64,000 nt of DNA. Source: Takakia lepidozioides (Eukaryota > Streptophyta > Takakiopsida > Takakiales > Takakiaceae). A program made the position numbers and the translations under genes. Shown piece by piece: positions 23,133 to 34,614 of the stretch (within the stretch, counting starts at the first letter, position 1; each line of letters opens with the position of its first letter). The notes beneath the pieces were generated by a model that did no database searches, was not told the DNA's origin, and saw only the letters and a program-made list of their open reading frames with translations. The DNA lies in the NCBI GenBank assembly GCA_030704615.1, contig CM060731.1, positions 9,856,001 through 9,920,000 on the forward strand, read 5' to 3'.

Positions 23133-24226
23133 TCAAGAAGCAACGTCTTCGTTGTTCCAATTTTCAAAAGCTTGAATTGTCAATTGAGCATTTGCGAGAT
23201 TTTGCACCGGTTCCCATGTAGCTTCATGTAATGGTTTCCATAAAACCAAATACTCCAACACCTCATGTCGCCCTCGTTTGTATGTGCGTTTTTTCAGAAC
23301 ACGGTCGACCTTCCACTCTTCATTTCCGTCTATCAACTCTGGTAAAGGTTGTGGTTCTTGATTATCTTTGAATATTGATGGTCGAGGTTCGTAACGACGT
23401 AGTAGAGAAACGTGAAATACCGGGTGGATCTTCATATGTGGTGGTAACTCCAGCTTGTATGTTACTGCTCCAATATGTTTAATGATCGAAAAAAAACCAA
23501 TGAACCGTGCCCCTAGTTTTCGCGATCCAGTGATGTGTAAATTAGTTGTAGACAACCACATTTGATCCCCAACTGCAAACTCATCATCCCGTCGACGTGC
23601 ATTTGCATACTGCTTTTGGCGATTTTGGGCAACCATCAACTTCTCTTTAGCTTGACGTACTCCCCGTCGAATTTGTTGCACAAATACGTTAGTCGCGGCT
23701 ACCTTGGATTCATTTGGTAACTTGAACTTTGTAAGAGTTGTTGGCACATTTGGGTGTTCACCATATTTTATTTTATTTTTAAAAATTAAAAAAAAAAATC
23801 TTTCGTTGACGCGTTGACCGAGTTATTGTATGAAAATTCTACCAATGGTAATAATCAATCATATTCTTCTTGCCCTTCTAACGTAAAGGCCCGCAACCTG
23901 TCTTCAATTGTACGATTCGTTCGCTCTGTCTGTCAATCTCATTCCGGATGATAGGCTGTTGACATGGCTAATTTGGTTTTAAAAATACCAAATAAGCTTT
24001 TCCAAAACAAGCTAGTAAATTGGGTACCCCTGTCAGTAATGAGAACTTTAGATAGCCCATGATGGGAATAGACCGCTTCCAGATATAGTCGAGCTAGTTC
24101 AGGTGCAGTGACGGATTTTCTAGTGGGACGGATGTGTATCATCTTACTCAATTTGTCTACAAAGACCACTATAATGTTGTATCCCGATGAGGTTTGAGGT
24201 AACTCACAAACTAAATCCATGCTCAT
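23133..24226 (-). pseudogene. Gypsy 1 integrase core and chromodomain
   Basis: The minus strand shows part of the integrase catalytic core (MSMDLVCELPQ, FVDKLSKMIHI, HGLSKVLITDRGTQFTS; D residues retained at 23.95-24.23 kb). A gap with a stop and poly-A-like tract (about 23780) follows. Then comes the integrase C-terminus (GDQMWLSTTNL, KLGARFIGFFSI, LELPPHMKIHPVFHVSLLRR), ending with a chromodomain (WKVDRVLKKRTYKRGRHEV, then LEYLVLWKPLHEATWEP). Chromodomain-bearing gypsy elements use it to target chromatin. The reading is broken between core and C-terminus, so the element is inactive. Confidence 0.85.
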
Positions 24227-24516
24227 ATGTTCCCAACGTCTGTTTGGTCTATTTGGTTTTACTGGTTGTTTGTTGTTTGTTTTGTTGATTTTTCATGCAA
24301 CTTCGAACGTACGCCTAATAAAATGTTCGTTTTAGTTATTCAAATATTTTTTCAACTCCAACATGTCATGTTATCGCCGTATCATGAGCTTCAAATAAGA
24401 CTTATGTCTTCAATGCAAGTTCATCAGGGATCCAAAGTTTACCTTCCTTGAATACCAACCCTCGAACTTCTGTCACTTTGCCCTTCTTCTTAGTGTCGAC
24501 GATCTCCCCATCATCT
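24227..24516 (-). pseudogene. Decayed gypsy 1 region between RNase H and integrase core
   Basis: Lies where the integrase zinc-binding region should be. The text is too degraded to read a clean HHCC motif. Confidence 0.45.
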
Positions 24517-25985
24517 TTAGAAGCTGTCGCTATCTTGTTCTACCAATCGAGTTGAATGTTGATTTCTGTCAATGTGTTCATGCGCGGCATTTTTGTCATT
24601 GCATCCGTCAATTGCCGTTTTCCCTCCACATAGACGATCTTGTTGTCGCCACTCTGCCCACCGAAAAATGATAGTGCTTCCAATGTTTTGTAGCCAAAAC
24701 AATAGTCAATTCTTCTCGTTCGGTTGTATGGTAATTTTGTTCCGTAGGTAACAATTTGCAAGAAAAATATGTCACTAGGTGCCATCCATCTTCCCATTCT
24801 TGTTGTAATACCCCACCCACTGCTGAGCCTGACGCATCTACCGAGAGCTTGATTAGTCTTGTCGGATCATATCATTTCAAGATCGGGGCATGAAGCAACG
24901 CATCCTTCAAGGCCTGAAATGCTAACTCTTCTTCTGTACCTCACTTCCATCTAATTCCATTGCCCAAAGATTTGTCAATGGCTGGGCAATCTTTGAGAAT
25001 GCCCGTACAAATCGTCTGTAGAATCCGGTAAGGCAAAGAAAACTCCTTAATTGGGTAATGTCTTTAGGGGCTATCCACTGCTGAATAACTTCTATTTTCT
25101 CACTCATTACCTCAATTCCCTTCCTACTCACGCGATGCCCAAGATAATCTACTTCTTGTTTTCCAAACTCACATTTAGATACTTTGGCATATAGCTGATT
25201 CTCACGGAGAACTTGTAATACTTGTTTGAGGTGGTTTCTATGCTCGACAAGCTGTTACTATAGATCAAAATATCATCTAAAAAAACTATCACAAATCTGT
25301 CTAAGAATGGGCGGAAGATATCATTCATGAGGCCCATGAATGTGGCTGGGGCATTAGTGAGACCAAATGGCATAACCATGTATTCAAAATGTCAATACCT
25401 AGTGCGGAAAGCGGTCTTATATACATCTTCATCAGCAACTCGAATTTGATTGTATCCACTCCTCAGATCAAGCTTCGTAAAGTATTTTGTTCATCGCAGT
25501 TGGTCAAATAGATCGTCCATGCGTGATAACGGGTACTTGTTCTTCACTGTCTGCTGGTTGAGTGCTCGATAATCAATGCACATGCGCATTGCTCCATCTT
25601 TTTTCTTCACAAATAACACCGGCGCTCCATATGGGGATACACTTGGTCTTATAAAGCCTTTTGATAGTAGGTCCTCGACTTGAGCCTTACATTCTTCCAA
25701 CTCGTTTGGTGCTAATTGATAAGGGACTTTACAAGAAGGAGTATTACTTAGAACAACCTCAATCTTATGATCTACTCTTCTCTTTGGCGGAAGCCGTGCT
25801 GGTAGGTCATCTGGAAAAACATCTTTGAATTCTTTCAATACACTCTGTAATTCTAGAGGGACCTCACTCATGTCTTTATTTGGATTTTTCACGTCTCTTA
25901 TTAAACCTACTAATAATACGTCTTTCTTACATATAGTTGTAGTACCTATAACAAATGATGGTAGGTTTCGATATGGTGTCCTCAC
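24517..25985 (-). pseudogene. Gypsy 1 reverse transcriptase and RNase H
   Basis: Minus-strand frames give the RT entry region ([20 protein letters not shown]), [33 protein letters not shown] and the catalytic [10 protein letters not shown] (YxDD variant). After RT come the connection (GFYRRFVRAFSKIAQPLTNL) and RNase H pieces (ERELTIVLATKHWKHY-type text and VEGKRQLTDAMTKMPRMNT). At least three frame breaks or stops divide the region, so it is degenerate. The order PR-RT-RH-INT-chromodomain is that of Ty3/gypsy chromoviruses. Confidence 0.85.
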
Positions 25986-26111
25986 TCGATCTCCCCATAT
26001 TTTCCAATTCTAGGTTTTGACTATCTTTCGACGCCAATCAACATCAGGGTTGTGAGATTCCATCCAAGGCATGCCTAATATTACGTCATATCGAGCCAGT
26101 CTGACCACTCG

Positions 26112-26333
26112 TCATTCTAAGGTTTCTCTATATTTACCGATCGACAACTCTATGTTTTTAGGTAGTGTCTCAATGGCCTCTGTATGTCCATTTGGCATTT
26201 CTACTTCCTCTCTTTCATCCTTTTCTAAGGGGAGTCCTAGTTTCAAGGCAGTCTTTCTAGATAAGAAGTTTTCTGTTGCCCCAAGGTCTATCAACACTCT
26301 CACATGAATACCTTCCAAGGTTTCATCTGCCAC
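26112..26333 (-). pseudogene. Gypsy 1 aspartic protease
   Basis: RVLIDLGATENFLSRKTALK is the retropepsin active-site region. The usual D-S/T-G is here D-L-G, a change that would be expected to damage catalysis. It lies between Gag and RT as expected for a gypsy polyprotein. Confidence 0.8.
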
Positions 26334-26440
26334 AATTAACTGCGTCTCTTTCTTGCCCGCATGATTGATTTGTCTCTTCTCCTTGTAGGGCCCCTCATCT
26401 TTCCTCTTCTTTGTAGAACCAGTAAGACCGCGAGGTCTAC

Positions 26441-27087
26441 TTACTGGTTGTCCTCGTTATCCTGTTCATTGTGATGTCCGTTATTTTCTCCTCTCCTTAA
26501 ACTGTTCAGAGGTCTTCGATAAGTTTGTCGATTGTACCTTCCACTTCGGCAATTGGCCGCAAGATGTCCATATTTTCCACAGTTGTAACATTGTCTAGTT
26601 TCTCTTTGTCCTTCTATTCGTGAGAATATTAAGGAGGCCACATCCTTGTCATTCAATTTCATTCGCCGCTGTGTGTTATCTTCCCCGTATCTGATTCCCG
26701 ACCTATTTCTTTGAGAATATTGGAAGTTATCTCGTCTTCGAAAATTTTCAAGCTCCATAGGCATTGGTCTGTATTGGTTCAATGGAACGTGTATACCTTC
26801 GTCGTATCTTGGTAGCATCCCTTCAATCTTTTGGGCCAATGAAATTGCTTCGTGGACATCAACCGGATTGCGTAAAATTACCTCTCCTTGAATTTTCTTC
26901 TTCAATCATCTTTTGAAGTTGTCTAAAACTTCTGCAGGACTCATGTCTTCGATTTGGACCTGAAAATTCAAAAAATCTTCAATGTAATTTTGCACACTCC
27001 CGCGTTGTTCCAAATTCCATAATTTCATTCGAGTAGTTGTAACAGCATCTACTGCCTTGAATTGTTGAAGCAGTCCCGCTTTCAAGG
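26441..27087 (-). pseudogene. Gypsy 1 Gag, truncated at its N-terminal side
   Basis: Reads LKAGLLQQFKAVDAVTTTRM, then LWNLEQRGSVQNYIEDFLN and VQIEDMSPAEVLDNFKR (retrotransposon Gag domain). A stop follows, then IQGEVILRNPVDVHEAISLA and a CCHC zinc knuckle CYNCGKYGHLAANC. The match to Gag stops abruptly at about 27087, where an unrelated endonuclease-coding element begins in the same orientation. The Gag N-terminus, primer-binding site and 5' LTR are lost. Confidence 0.82.
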
Positions 27088-29330
27088 TGTGTGGGGAAGT
27101 GGGGTTAAGATTCTAGATTGTGGTGGTGGGACATGTATGGGTGGAATAGGTCTAAAGGAAATGAGAGATGGTGGGATGGTTACTGACACGGGGTAATGGT
27201 CTGAGTTGCATAGACTATTAATGTGTACATGACTGCTGAGGTATGTGGGGATGTCGTTTTGTGTCTTGAGGTAGAAACCGTCAAGAAGGCTTAAGGATGA
27301 GTAGTTGAGTCCACATTGTCTGGAATAGTGGTGATCGGCGGGTATATAACGGAGACGGTGTAAGTGAGTAAAACTTGTCCATTCATGGTCAGCAGGGGAT
27401 GGAGTTTTACATATACCATTGTATGTGTGACCCATGAGGGCAATGTCCCTGTTGAAATCGCCTGCTAGAATGTAGTGCTGGGAGTGGGTGGAAGGCTGTG
27501 TTAATGTTTTAGAGATGGTGAGCAGGATAACAGGGATCAGGGGGAGATCTTTGCAGTGTGAGGGCATGTACAAGTGTATAAGGATAATAGGAGGGATGGC
27601 GGGAAAGTGTAGTTTGATGATTTGAAGATGTGATTGTAGGGGGAGAGCGACAGGGATTTTGACCGTGGTGCTAGGGGAGTGATGTGTGCGGGGATACCAA
27701 AAGCCACCCCTCCCCGAGTAGGGTGATATGGCGCGGAGCGTCTGTTTAGGCACTGTGCGACTATGAGTGAGCTGTCATATAGCAGGTAGTAGGCTGGGAG
27801 GAGTTTGTTGATATATGAGTTGTTGGGGTTGTGTGCGCTGAGTTTAGTTTCTTGTAATAGAATGATATGCGGGGGTGTAGAGTCCGTTAGATGGAGAAGG
27901 CTTTGGATGCTGGTGGCAAGTGATCCGACATTCCAGATGAGTATGTTGGGTGCGTGTGCTGGCTGGGAGGAGGAGGTGTGTGGGGGGCTGTTGGATCTAG
28001 GGAATGTTGGAGGTGGGTCATTGGTGGAGCTGGGCATGCAGGGTGGGATGGTGGATGGAGGTGTGGTGGGAGGGGGTTGATATCCAGGGATGCCTGTCGT
28101 GGCGTGGAGGGTTGTGGCGAGAATATTTTTGGAGAGGAATGGGAATTTGTTGGTCATAGTATCGAGCTCATGTATGGTTGTAGTTGTGTGCGCCAGGTGT
28201 TCACCGAGAATCCTATGAACTTCTCCGGGCTTAGTTTTTAGTAGGTCAAGATATTTGTGGAGGTTGTGTAGGTGGTGTGGGGGTGCTAGATATCTGTGAG
28301 GTAGTGGGGGTAGATCATGCAATTGTTGTAGTAGCGAATAGATGTGTGTGTTTGGTTGGGTTTGAAAGTAGTCGTTGCATATTGAGGGTATTGGAGAGAT
28401 GACGAGAATTAGTGAGAATAGAAGATGTTGTGTAGGGTATGTGCTAAGTTTATGGGTGGCACTGACTAGAAATGGGTGTTCGCAGGCAGGGAGCCCAAAG
28501 GTGGCAATTGGGTGTGTGAGTTTGCGGTTATTAGTGGAAGGGTTGGGGAGGAAGGGAGAGAAGTGGTCACTAAGATGTTGGTATGCAGGCACGAGAGAGA
28601 CAGTGTCTGTTTGGAAATATAGTGCATATTTGTCTTTAGGATCCTTTTAGAGCTTGTTGATGATGCTAGTTATGGTATTTGGGCTTGGGTTTGGGTGAAT
28701 GTCGCCGCAGCGGAGTAGTATGAGTGTTTCATAGGCAAGTTTATAAGATGTAAAGTGGGATGGTAGGTGGTGGGCGGAGTGTTTGGAGGTGAGAGGTTTC
28801 TGGTGATATCTCCTATGTGGGCAGTGGGTTATAAGTTGGGTTTTGATGGAATGGGGGGTGGGGAAGTGATTAGATAGATGTTGGTACGGGTGTGTGAGGG
28901 AGAGGGTGTTACTTTGGAAATAAAGTGCATATCTGTCTTGTGGGTCCATTGGCAATGGACAGATGATGTCATCAATAGAAGTAGGACCTGGGTTTGGGTG
29001 GATGTCACCACATCTTAGGAGTATGAGCTTGATACATGTGCATGTGTATGCGGTGTCGGGATAGGGGGGGGTGATGGTAATAATGTCTGGATTTTAGGGG
29101 GTTTTGACGTCGGGTGCCGTGTGGGTGAATAGCGAGTGCAAGGGGTTCAGAGTGGGTTCGGTAGGGTATTTTGGGATGGTGAGGGAAAAAGAGGTAGGGA
29201 TGGAATGTATGGATTGGAATGTGGGGGTTTGTAGAAGTGGAGCTAGTGGACAGGAAGTGTACGGGGCGGACTGTCACGACGCTATTAATTTGATGGGTCG
29301 ATATGGAGGAGGGTCGAATATTTAGGGAAT
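27088..29330 (-). mobile_element. Endonuclease-bearing retroelement fragment with tandem GDIHPNPGP-type motifs
   Basis: The minus strand codes for an endonuclease/exonuclease/phosphatase domain: PNILIWNVGSLATSIQSLLH, IILLQETKLS (catalytic Glu), ILAGDFNRDIALMG, LLDGFYLK and NSDHYPVSV (catalytic SDH). A frameshift lies at about 27.7 kb. Upstream in the same frame is a Pro/His-rich region with two copies of a module that each start LILLRCGDIHPNPGP or LILLRCGDIHPNPSP and contain DPQDRYALYFQ or DPKDKYALYFQ. A TAA stop lies between them. LxxGDxxxNPGP motifs just upstream of an endonuclease are known from several LINE families, where close versions act as 2A-like ribosome-skipping signals. No reverse transcriptase follows: the fragment ends at the gypsy Gag junction. 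Confidence 0.7.
28621..29020 (-). repeat. In-frame 303-bp (101-codon) tandem duplication
   Basis: The word ggtttgggtg occurs at 28991 and at 28688. The word agtgcatat occurs at 28924 and 28621. Both pairs are exactly 303 bp apart, so the unit is 101 codons and the reading frame is kept. Each unit carries the LILLRCGDIHPNP motif, a YALYFQ motif and a YQHLSxHF segment. The copies have diverged, so the duplication is old. Confidence 0.85.
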
Positions 29331-30333
29331 AGTATATAGAGTGTAAAAAGTGGGGTTGCCTTAGATATGAGCATTGCTTTTGAAGACTATCGGGTGGAGG
29401 TCGGGCAAGCATCAAAGAGGTGGTGACAGAGAGGCACCGTGTGCAAGATTTTGCGAAGTGGGGTGACATAGTTCCAGGCTTGGCGGGGGTTGATGAAACT
29501 TTAGCAGTAATGTGAGAGGTGATGGTATGTGGGCTAAAGGGTTGAGGGGTGAAATATGTGTCGTGAGCACTTAGGGCAATATATTGAATGAGAGAGTGTG
29601 ATATTCCATTGTAAGGGATTTTGGGGTATGGGTGTCTGGGGAACGGATGTAGTGAAATTTTTTGGACATATGTGTACGGTATGAGAATTGTGCAATAAGG
29701 CAAGTAGGGGATGGATGATAAATGTCTGGGAGACGATGGCAAACAAAAGATGGATGGTATACGCTTGGGAGGCGATGCCAAACAGAAGATGGATGGTATA
29801 CGTCTGGGAGACAATGATAAATAGGATATGGATTGTATACGTCTGGAAGTTGAAGAATAACAAAATGGCGGTAATACATTTTGTGGTAATCAATGAAGAA
29901 GATCACGGAGTAGAAATCTTTGTGTAAAATGTGGTAGAAGTCATTTGATATGATCATGGAGTAAAAATCTTTGTGTAAAATCATGTGGGTAGAGTAACAT
30001 GTAGGTGAAGATGTTTGAAATAGAGAGAGCTGGAATGCCCGAATAGCTGGGGTAGAAGAGATTGAAAGTGCAGAGTTGTCCTCGCTTGAACGAGAGTCAT
30101 TGTTGGAGCTATGCTTCAGCTGACAAAGATTGAGAAGTCTTGTACCAGGGTAAGTGAATTGTGGTATCATGAGTGGCGACTGACAGAGGGCAACTTGCCC
30201 AAGGTGCTGGTCTTGAGTCACAGCTCTGCACCTGTAGGGTGTGTGTGGTAGATACTGTGGGGTAGTTGGATGCCCTTTGAGGTCGGGGAGCCAGCTGGGG
30301 CAGAACAACAGTAAGTTAGAGAATGATGGCAGT
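29331..30333 (-). other. Low-complexity coding-like region upstream of the endonuclease element
   Basis: Long minus-strand frames exist here but they are rich in Pro, His, Ser and Tyr and carry short tandem repeats. I recognise no domain. It may be 5' sequence of the endonuclease element or a separate repeat. Confidence 0.35.
29689..29866. repeat. 39-bp (13-codon) tandem repeat
   Basis: Units of the form gggagacgatggcaaacaaa, then agatggatggtatacgtct recur at 29728, 29767 and 29806, exactly 39 bp apart, with weaker copies on both sides. On the minus strand this gives LPDVYHPSSVWHR-like 13-residue repeats in one frame and other repeats in the other frames. Confidence 0.85.
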
Positions 30334-31305
30334 TCAATGTACACAGTAGTGGATCTTGTGAACATAAAGGGGGGAGGGGGTGTCCAGGGTAGGGAAGAGG
30401 GTTGAGTGTGCTCCCTGGAAGTAAAATGACAATGAAGCGGTTTGTGGCCGGGTGGGGGGCAGCATCTGCTGCCAACTCCAAAGCATTTGGGTGTTGTGGT
30501 TGGCAGCTACATCATGGAATCCAAGTCCATCTTCCAAGTGATGGCACCAGCTGAGAGCGGTCGGCCAGTCCATCTCGAAGTGCGTCTTCTGAGTTGTGGC
30601 CAGCAAAGCCTCCATGGGGGCAGCCCACTCTACGGCCTGGTTTTCCACTGTACTTGTGGTTGATTGCTTGGCAATGTCGTCAATGAGAGCACCTGCTGAC
30701 TTTGCCTTCCTTTCAAAATCAGCTTGCCTGTGCTGCAAACTTTCCAGCTTCTGTGCTAGTTCTGCCACCTAGGCAGCTTTTACTTCCTGTTGCTCAATCT
30801 GAGATTGGAATGTGACCAGCAGGCTGGTGATATTGCTGTAAGAACGGAGCCAAGGTAGCGGAGTGGCCAGTTGCTGCCGATGTGAATGACCATCTGAGTG
30901 GAAGTCGTGATGGAGTTTAAGACCTAGAACATAGAGTGTATCAGTACCTCCCTCCATGCAATCTTCGGGATGGGGGGCAGAGCTTCGCCACTTCAGGATG
31001 CGGAAACTCTAGGAGGTAGGGTGGGAATTGGGTCTCCATGGTGCGACGTCTGTACGGCTCCAAATGAGGGTAGCGCCAAGCTCGGTGTAAGTCCCCCGAA
31101 ACTTATATAGAGCCACTTGCATGGAACAAGATTCTTCGGGCTGGGGCTCAGCATCCAACCACTGTTGAGCAATAGTTTGCAGTGCCCCATCACAAAACTG
31201 AGGCCCATTCTGTGAACCTCCCGCATTCTTATTCAATTCCAGATCTATAAGTGAGGAAGAAATGACATCTTGGAGAGGTTGGCTGCGGGCTTCATGATGT
31301 GCCAT
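30334..31305 (-). pseudogene. Uncharacterised coiled-coil reading frame
   Basis: Starts MAHHEARSQPLQDVISSSLI near 31305 and later reads VTFQSQIEQQEVKAA, a TAG stop, then VAELAQKLESLQHRQADFER and AKSAGALIDDIAKQ in the same frame. The heptad-like pattern continues across the stop, so this looks like one coiled-coil protein broken by a nonsense mutation. Frames also shift near 31.0 kb. No family recognised. A retroelement ORF1 or Gag N-terminus is a possibility because a retroelement lies just downstream. Confidence 0.4.
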
Positions 31306-32130
31306 GCCATACCAGAAACCCTTGACAATGCTTATGTGACGGGAAATGATCAGAGGACATAAACCAGCATAACTCTTCTTTGTGTGTGTTTTTTTTCCCT
31401 CAAACTTGCTGTTTATGTTGCTAGAGCGCGCAACAAGGGAGAAGAGACATGGGCCACTGGAAGCCAGCCAGCCACCTCATTAGCAGCAGGCTCCGCCACA
31501 TGAACATGTATGTCCATCTTTTTTGTTGTTTGTTTTTTGTTTGTTTTTGTCCCTGGACCTATGTAGCCACTTCCACATTAGACAATCCTCATGTCCAACA
31601 GGTATCATATGTTGATCTCAATCCCTCTCCTTTTATTTGATCCATCTTCATCTCTTTGTTTAGATCAGATTTACTTAGAATTTTTGTTCTCCATGGAATT
31701 GTTGGTCTGTAATTAATGTTCATGATTCCTAATATGTAGTTGCTTTGGATGTAGGGTCATATATGAAGTGCTGAACTTTGACGCCACAACTGAAAAGATC
31801 TAGGGTTCTGCCAGGGTCATATCAGTGAAGTGCTGAAGATTGACACCACAAGTGGGAGAACTTAGGGTACAGCTAGGTTACCTTATGAATTAGTATATGT
31901 TAGTAATGACCAGTATTTGGCATTTATGCCATTAAGTTGTAATTGTTGGATGATAGTTATTAACTGAATTTTACAGCCCTCTATTTTGGGGTCATTTAGC
32001 ACATGGAGTAATGTCTCAAAGTTTGGATGTCTCCATGTATGCATAAACAGCTGAATGTTTGTTAATTTCAATATAATGTATTGAATCTTTCAAGAATAAA
32101 ATAAACCTGTTTCATTTTCCCTCACGCTCA
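31306..32130. other. Intergenic with a diverged short tandem repeat
   Basis: Near 31754-31878 a unit of about 62 bp is present twice (gggtcatatatgaagtgctg... and gggtcatatcagtgaagtgc...), each followed by 'gacgccacaac/gacaccacaag'. No gene recognised. Confidence 0.5.
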
Positions 32131-34340
32131 ATGAGTTTTCAGTTGTCATTAAACATGGCCCTGTCTTGGCACATAATATTACAGGATTTCATTTGCGGTT
32201 GTCTTATCATGGAGCCCAACATTTTCGATGAATTGGAAAGGAGTTGTGAAGTGGGTGAGATGAATCCAGACAATCGGGTAGCCATTGTAGAGAATCATGC
32301 GAAAGAAGTCATGCCAACGATGTCCTCTACTTCGGCTCCCCAAGTTTTCGGTTGAAATGTCTTCTTCTACAGATGGTGTGGAGGTGCATTTGGCAGTACT
32401 GGAGAAGCAAAGAGATTTTTGGAAGCCATTCAATAGGACTGCTGCTGCTTGGGCATTTTATTCATTGAATGGTTTTGCCCCTGTGGCACGATGAATTTGC
32501 AGCTACTAAGGTGTGTTCTTTGTTATCCCGTTGGTGCCACCCCGCAAGGGAAACTAAAAGGCATCATCACTTTTTAAAAAAGACCAATGGAATCTCTGCG
32601 CTCCGAAAACATGTGGAAGCAGAACATGACCGCTTGTTCACTATGTGGGTTAAAAATGACAGAGGTCAGAGGGTCGTGCACCTGCCAAGAAGAGGATTGG
32701 CCCCACGCCTGGGAACATAGTCTCCTTCTTTGGTAGTCAGGCTCCATAGAGAAAAGATGATGAGAAGCAAAAATAGATTGAGGAGGATATGGTTTTGTTT
32801 ATTGCAAAGGAGTGTGCCCCTTTATCTTCCGTTGAGTCTCCATGGCTACGAAGGTTGATTTGGAATCAAAATCCTCGTTGTGTGTTTCCCTCTCGGCGTC
32901 ATCTTGTGAATGAAGCCTTGCCATCAATAGTGGCAAAAACCAATGAGTGCTACATCTTGCCAAGTATTGAGAAATATGTGACATGCACATTGACTTTTGA
33001 TCTGTGGATGTCAAGAGGTGGAACAGATACATTTGTCTTTATAGCGCATTTTTTGAATGTCAAGTGGGAGCCATGTCATGTAACATTTGGATTGTTTGAA
33101 ACACCTGATACCTCTGGGGTTGCTATAGCACAACAAGTCAACAATCTCCTTCTCAAATATGGCCTGAACTCCCGTGTTATTGCCTATATTAAGGACGAGG
33201 GAGGCAACTTGGGTACTTTGACAAATGCTCTTACATCAGTGGTGTCTTGTGACTGTTTGGGGTTGGATACTCCCTTCATAGGCACATGTTTTGGGCACGC
33301 AATGTCTAAATGTTGCCAATATGCAACAAACGACAACAAAGTGTGTGTAGATATGTCACCTGTATCAATCAAAGAGGCTCAATCTCATCTACAGAAAACA
33401 ATTACATGGACCAAAAAGAGCAGCAAAGGGAAACAAAAATGGTCAAAAGTATGCATCGACAAGTTGCATACATCCAAGGAAACTGAAGACTCCGGTGAAG
33501 ACACGATTTGCTTCAAAGATCATACTCTTTCAAGAGACCTTGGAATTCAGGCGAGCCATCATAAGCTGTTACTCACGGCAAAATTCCATGTCACTTCAAT
33601 CTCGCATACCAAGTCCACAGGTTTGGGCAATAGTGCTAAGTGTTGGCTCCATTCTAGGACCTGTGGTTCATGAACGCGTTATGAACCAATCTGTCGGCTT
33701 TTGGTTATTGTCTGATGCTCTTGCTTTGTCTTATGCTTGACCCACGGTTCAAAAGGTTGTCGCTAGTTGCTCAGTATGTTGGGAAGAGACGAGCTATGGG
33801 CAATCACTTTTAGTATGACAACAAGTTCTTGTTCCCTCTTATTGTCAAATGTTTCAAACTCCTGAATCCTCAGGCATGCATGACCCAAGAAGACCATGCT
33901 TCCACGGTGAAGGACATGTAATTGTTTGCCGTGCAGACACCCAATGAAGAGATGACAATGTCGGTGGTGAAGGAGCAGATGATGCTTTTCAGGATGAGGG
34001 CAGTCAATGAGGTTGAGTGCAAGTCCTCTCTGACATGGTGGATAGAACACGAGTCTGAATTTCCGTGGGATATTTGGCACACCAAGTTTTGGGGATTGTT
34101 GGATTATAGATTGAAACTGAGAGGGTTGTTAGTATTGCAGATGTCATCACAAACTTGAGACGATGCAAGTTGGGCATTGAAAATCTTGATATGCTTGTGA
34201 GCATCTACGGAATTGGCCAAATGACCCTCGTGTTGGTTGTATGAGTTCTTCCATGAAAGAATATTTGGAAAAGAAGGAAATCCTCTAGGATGAGAATGAA
34301 GATTTGATTCTAGAGGCATGCCTTTTTGAGGAAGATTAAA
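32131..34340 (+). pseudogene. hAT-type transposase pseudogene (BED finger to dimerisation domain)
   Basis: In order on the plus strand: an N-terminal segment; a BED-finger-like segment with TNGISALRKHVEAEH at about 32.6 kb; a 294-codon frame at 32789-33673 holding the catalytic core (TLTFDLWMSRGGTDTFVFIA, YIKDEGGNLGTLTNAL and FGHAMSKCCQYA); and a C-terminal hAT dimerisation remnant at 34.0-34.2 kb (WWIEHESEFP, then IETERVVSIADVITNLRRCK and LGIENLDMLVSIYG in a shifted frame). Several stops and frameshifts, such as after VPFCYAPR-like text near 33.7 kb, show decay. Terminal inverted repeats and the 8-bp target duplication expected for hAT were not located. The core alone is uninterrupted, which suggests moderate age. 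Confidence 0.78.
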
Positions 34341-34614
34341 ATCTCTTTTTGTTGTAAACGTGGCTTATGGAATGTAGCGTGGTACCAAGTTTGGGTACCA
34401 TGCAAATGTTTGTTTGCACTATGTGTACATATGTGTTTTGCTTGTTAATGATTTAATGATATAGGGGGCATGTGGCATGACCAGAATCAGTCTTGTTTTT
34501 ATTTAATTTAACAAGTGTTTACTTTATAATAATATTTATTTGACCGATAGGGAATTATATTTTAAATTTCCAGAGAAAATTTGTATTTTTAATTAATTAA
34601 TTATATAACCAGAC
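34341..34614. other. AT-rich flank of the hAT remnant
   Basis: Downstream of the transposase; AT-rich. It may contain the element's 3' end. Confidence 0.35.

Noticed and set aside
27805-28241. Plus-strand Gly/Trp-rich frames
   Set aside because: Antisense of the Pro/His-rich upstream region of the endonuclease element.
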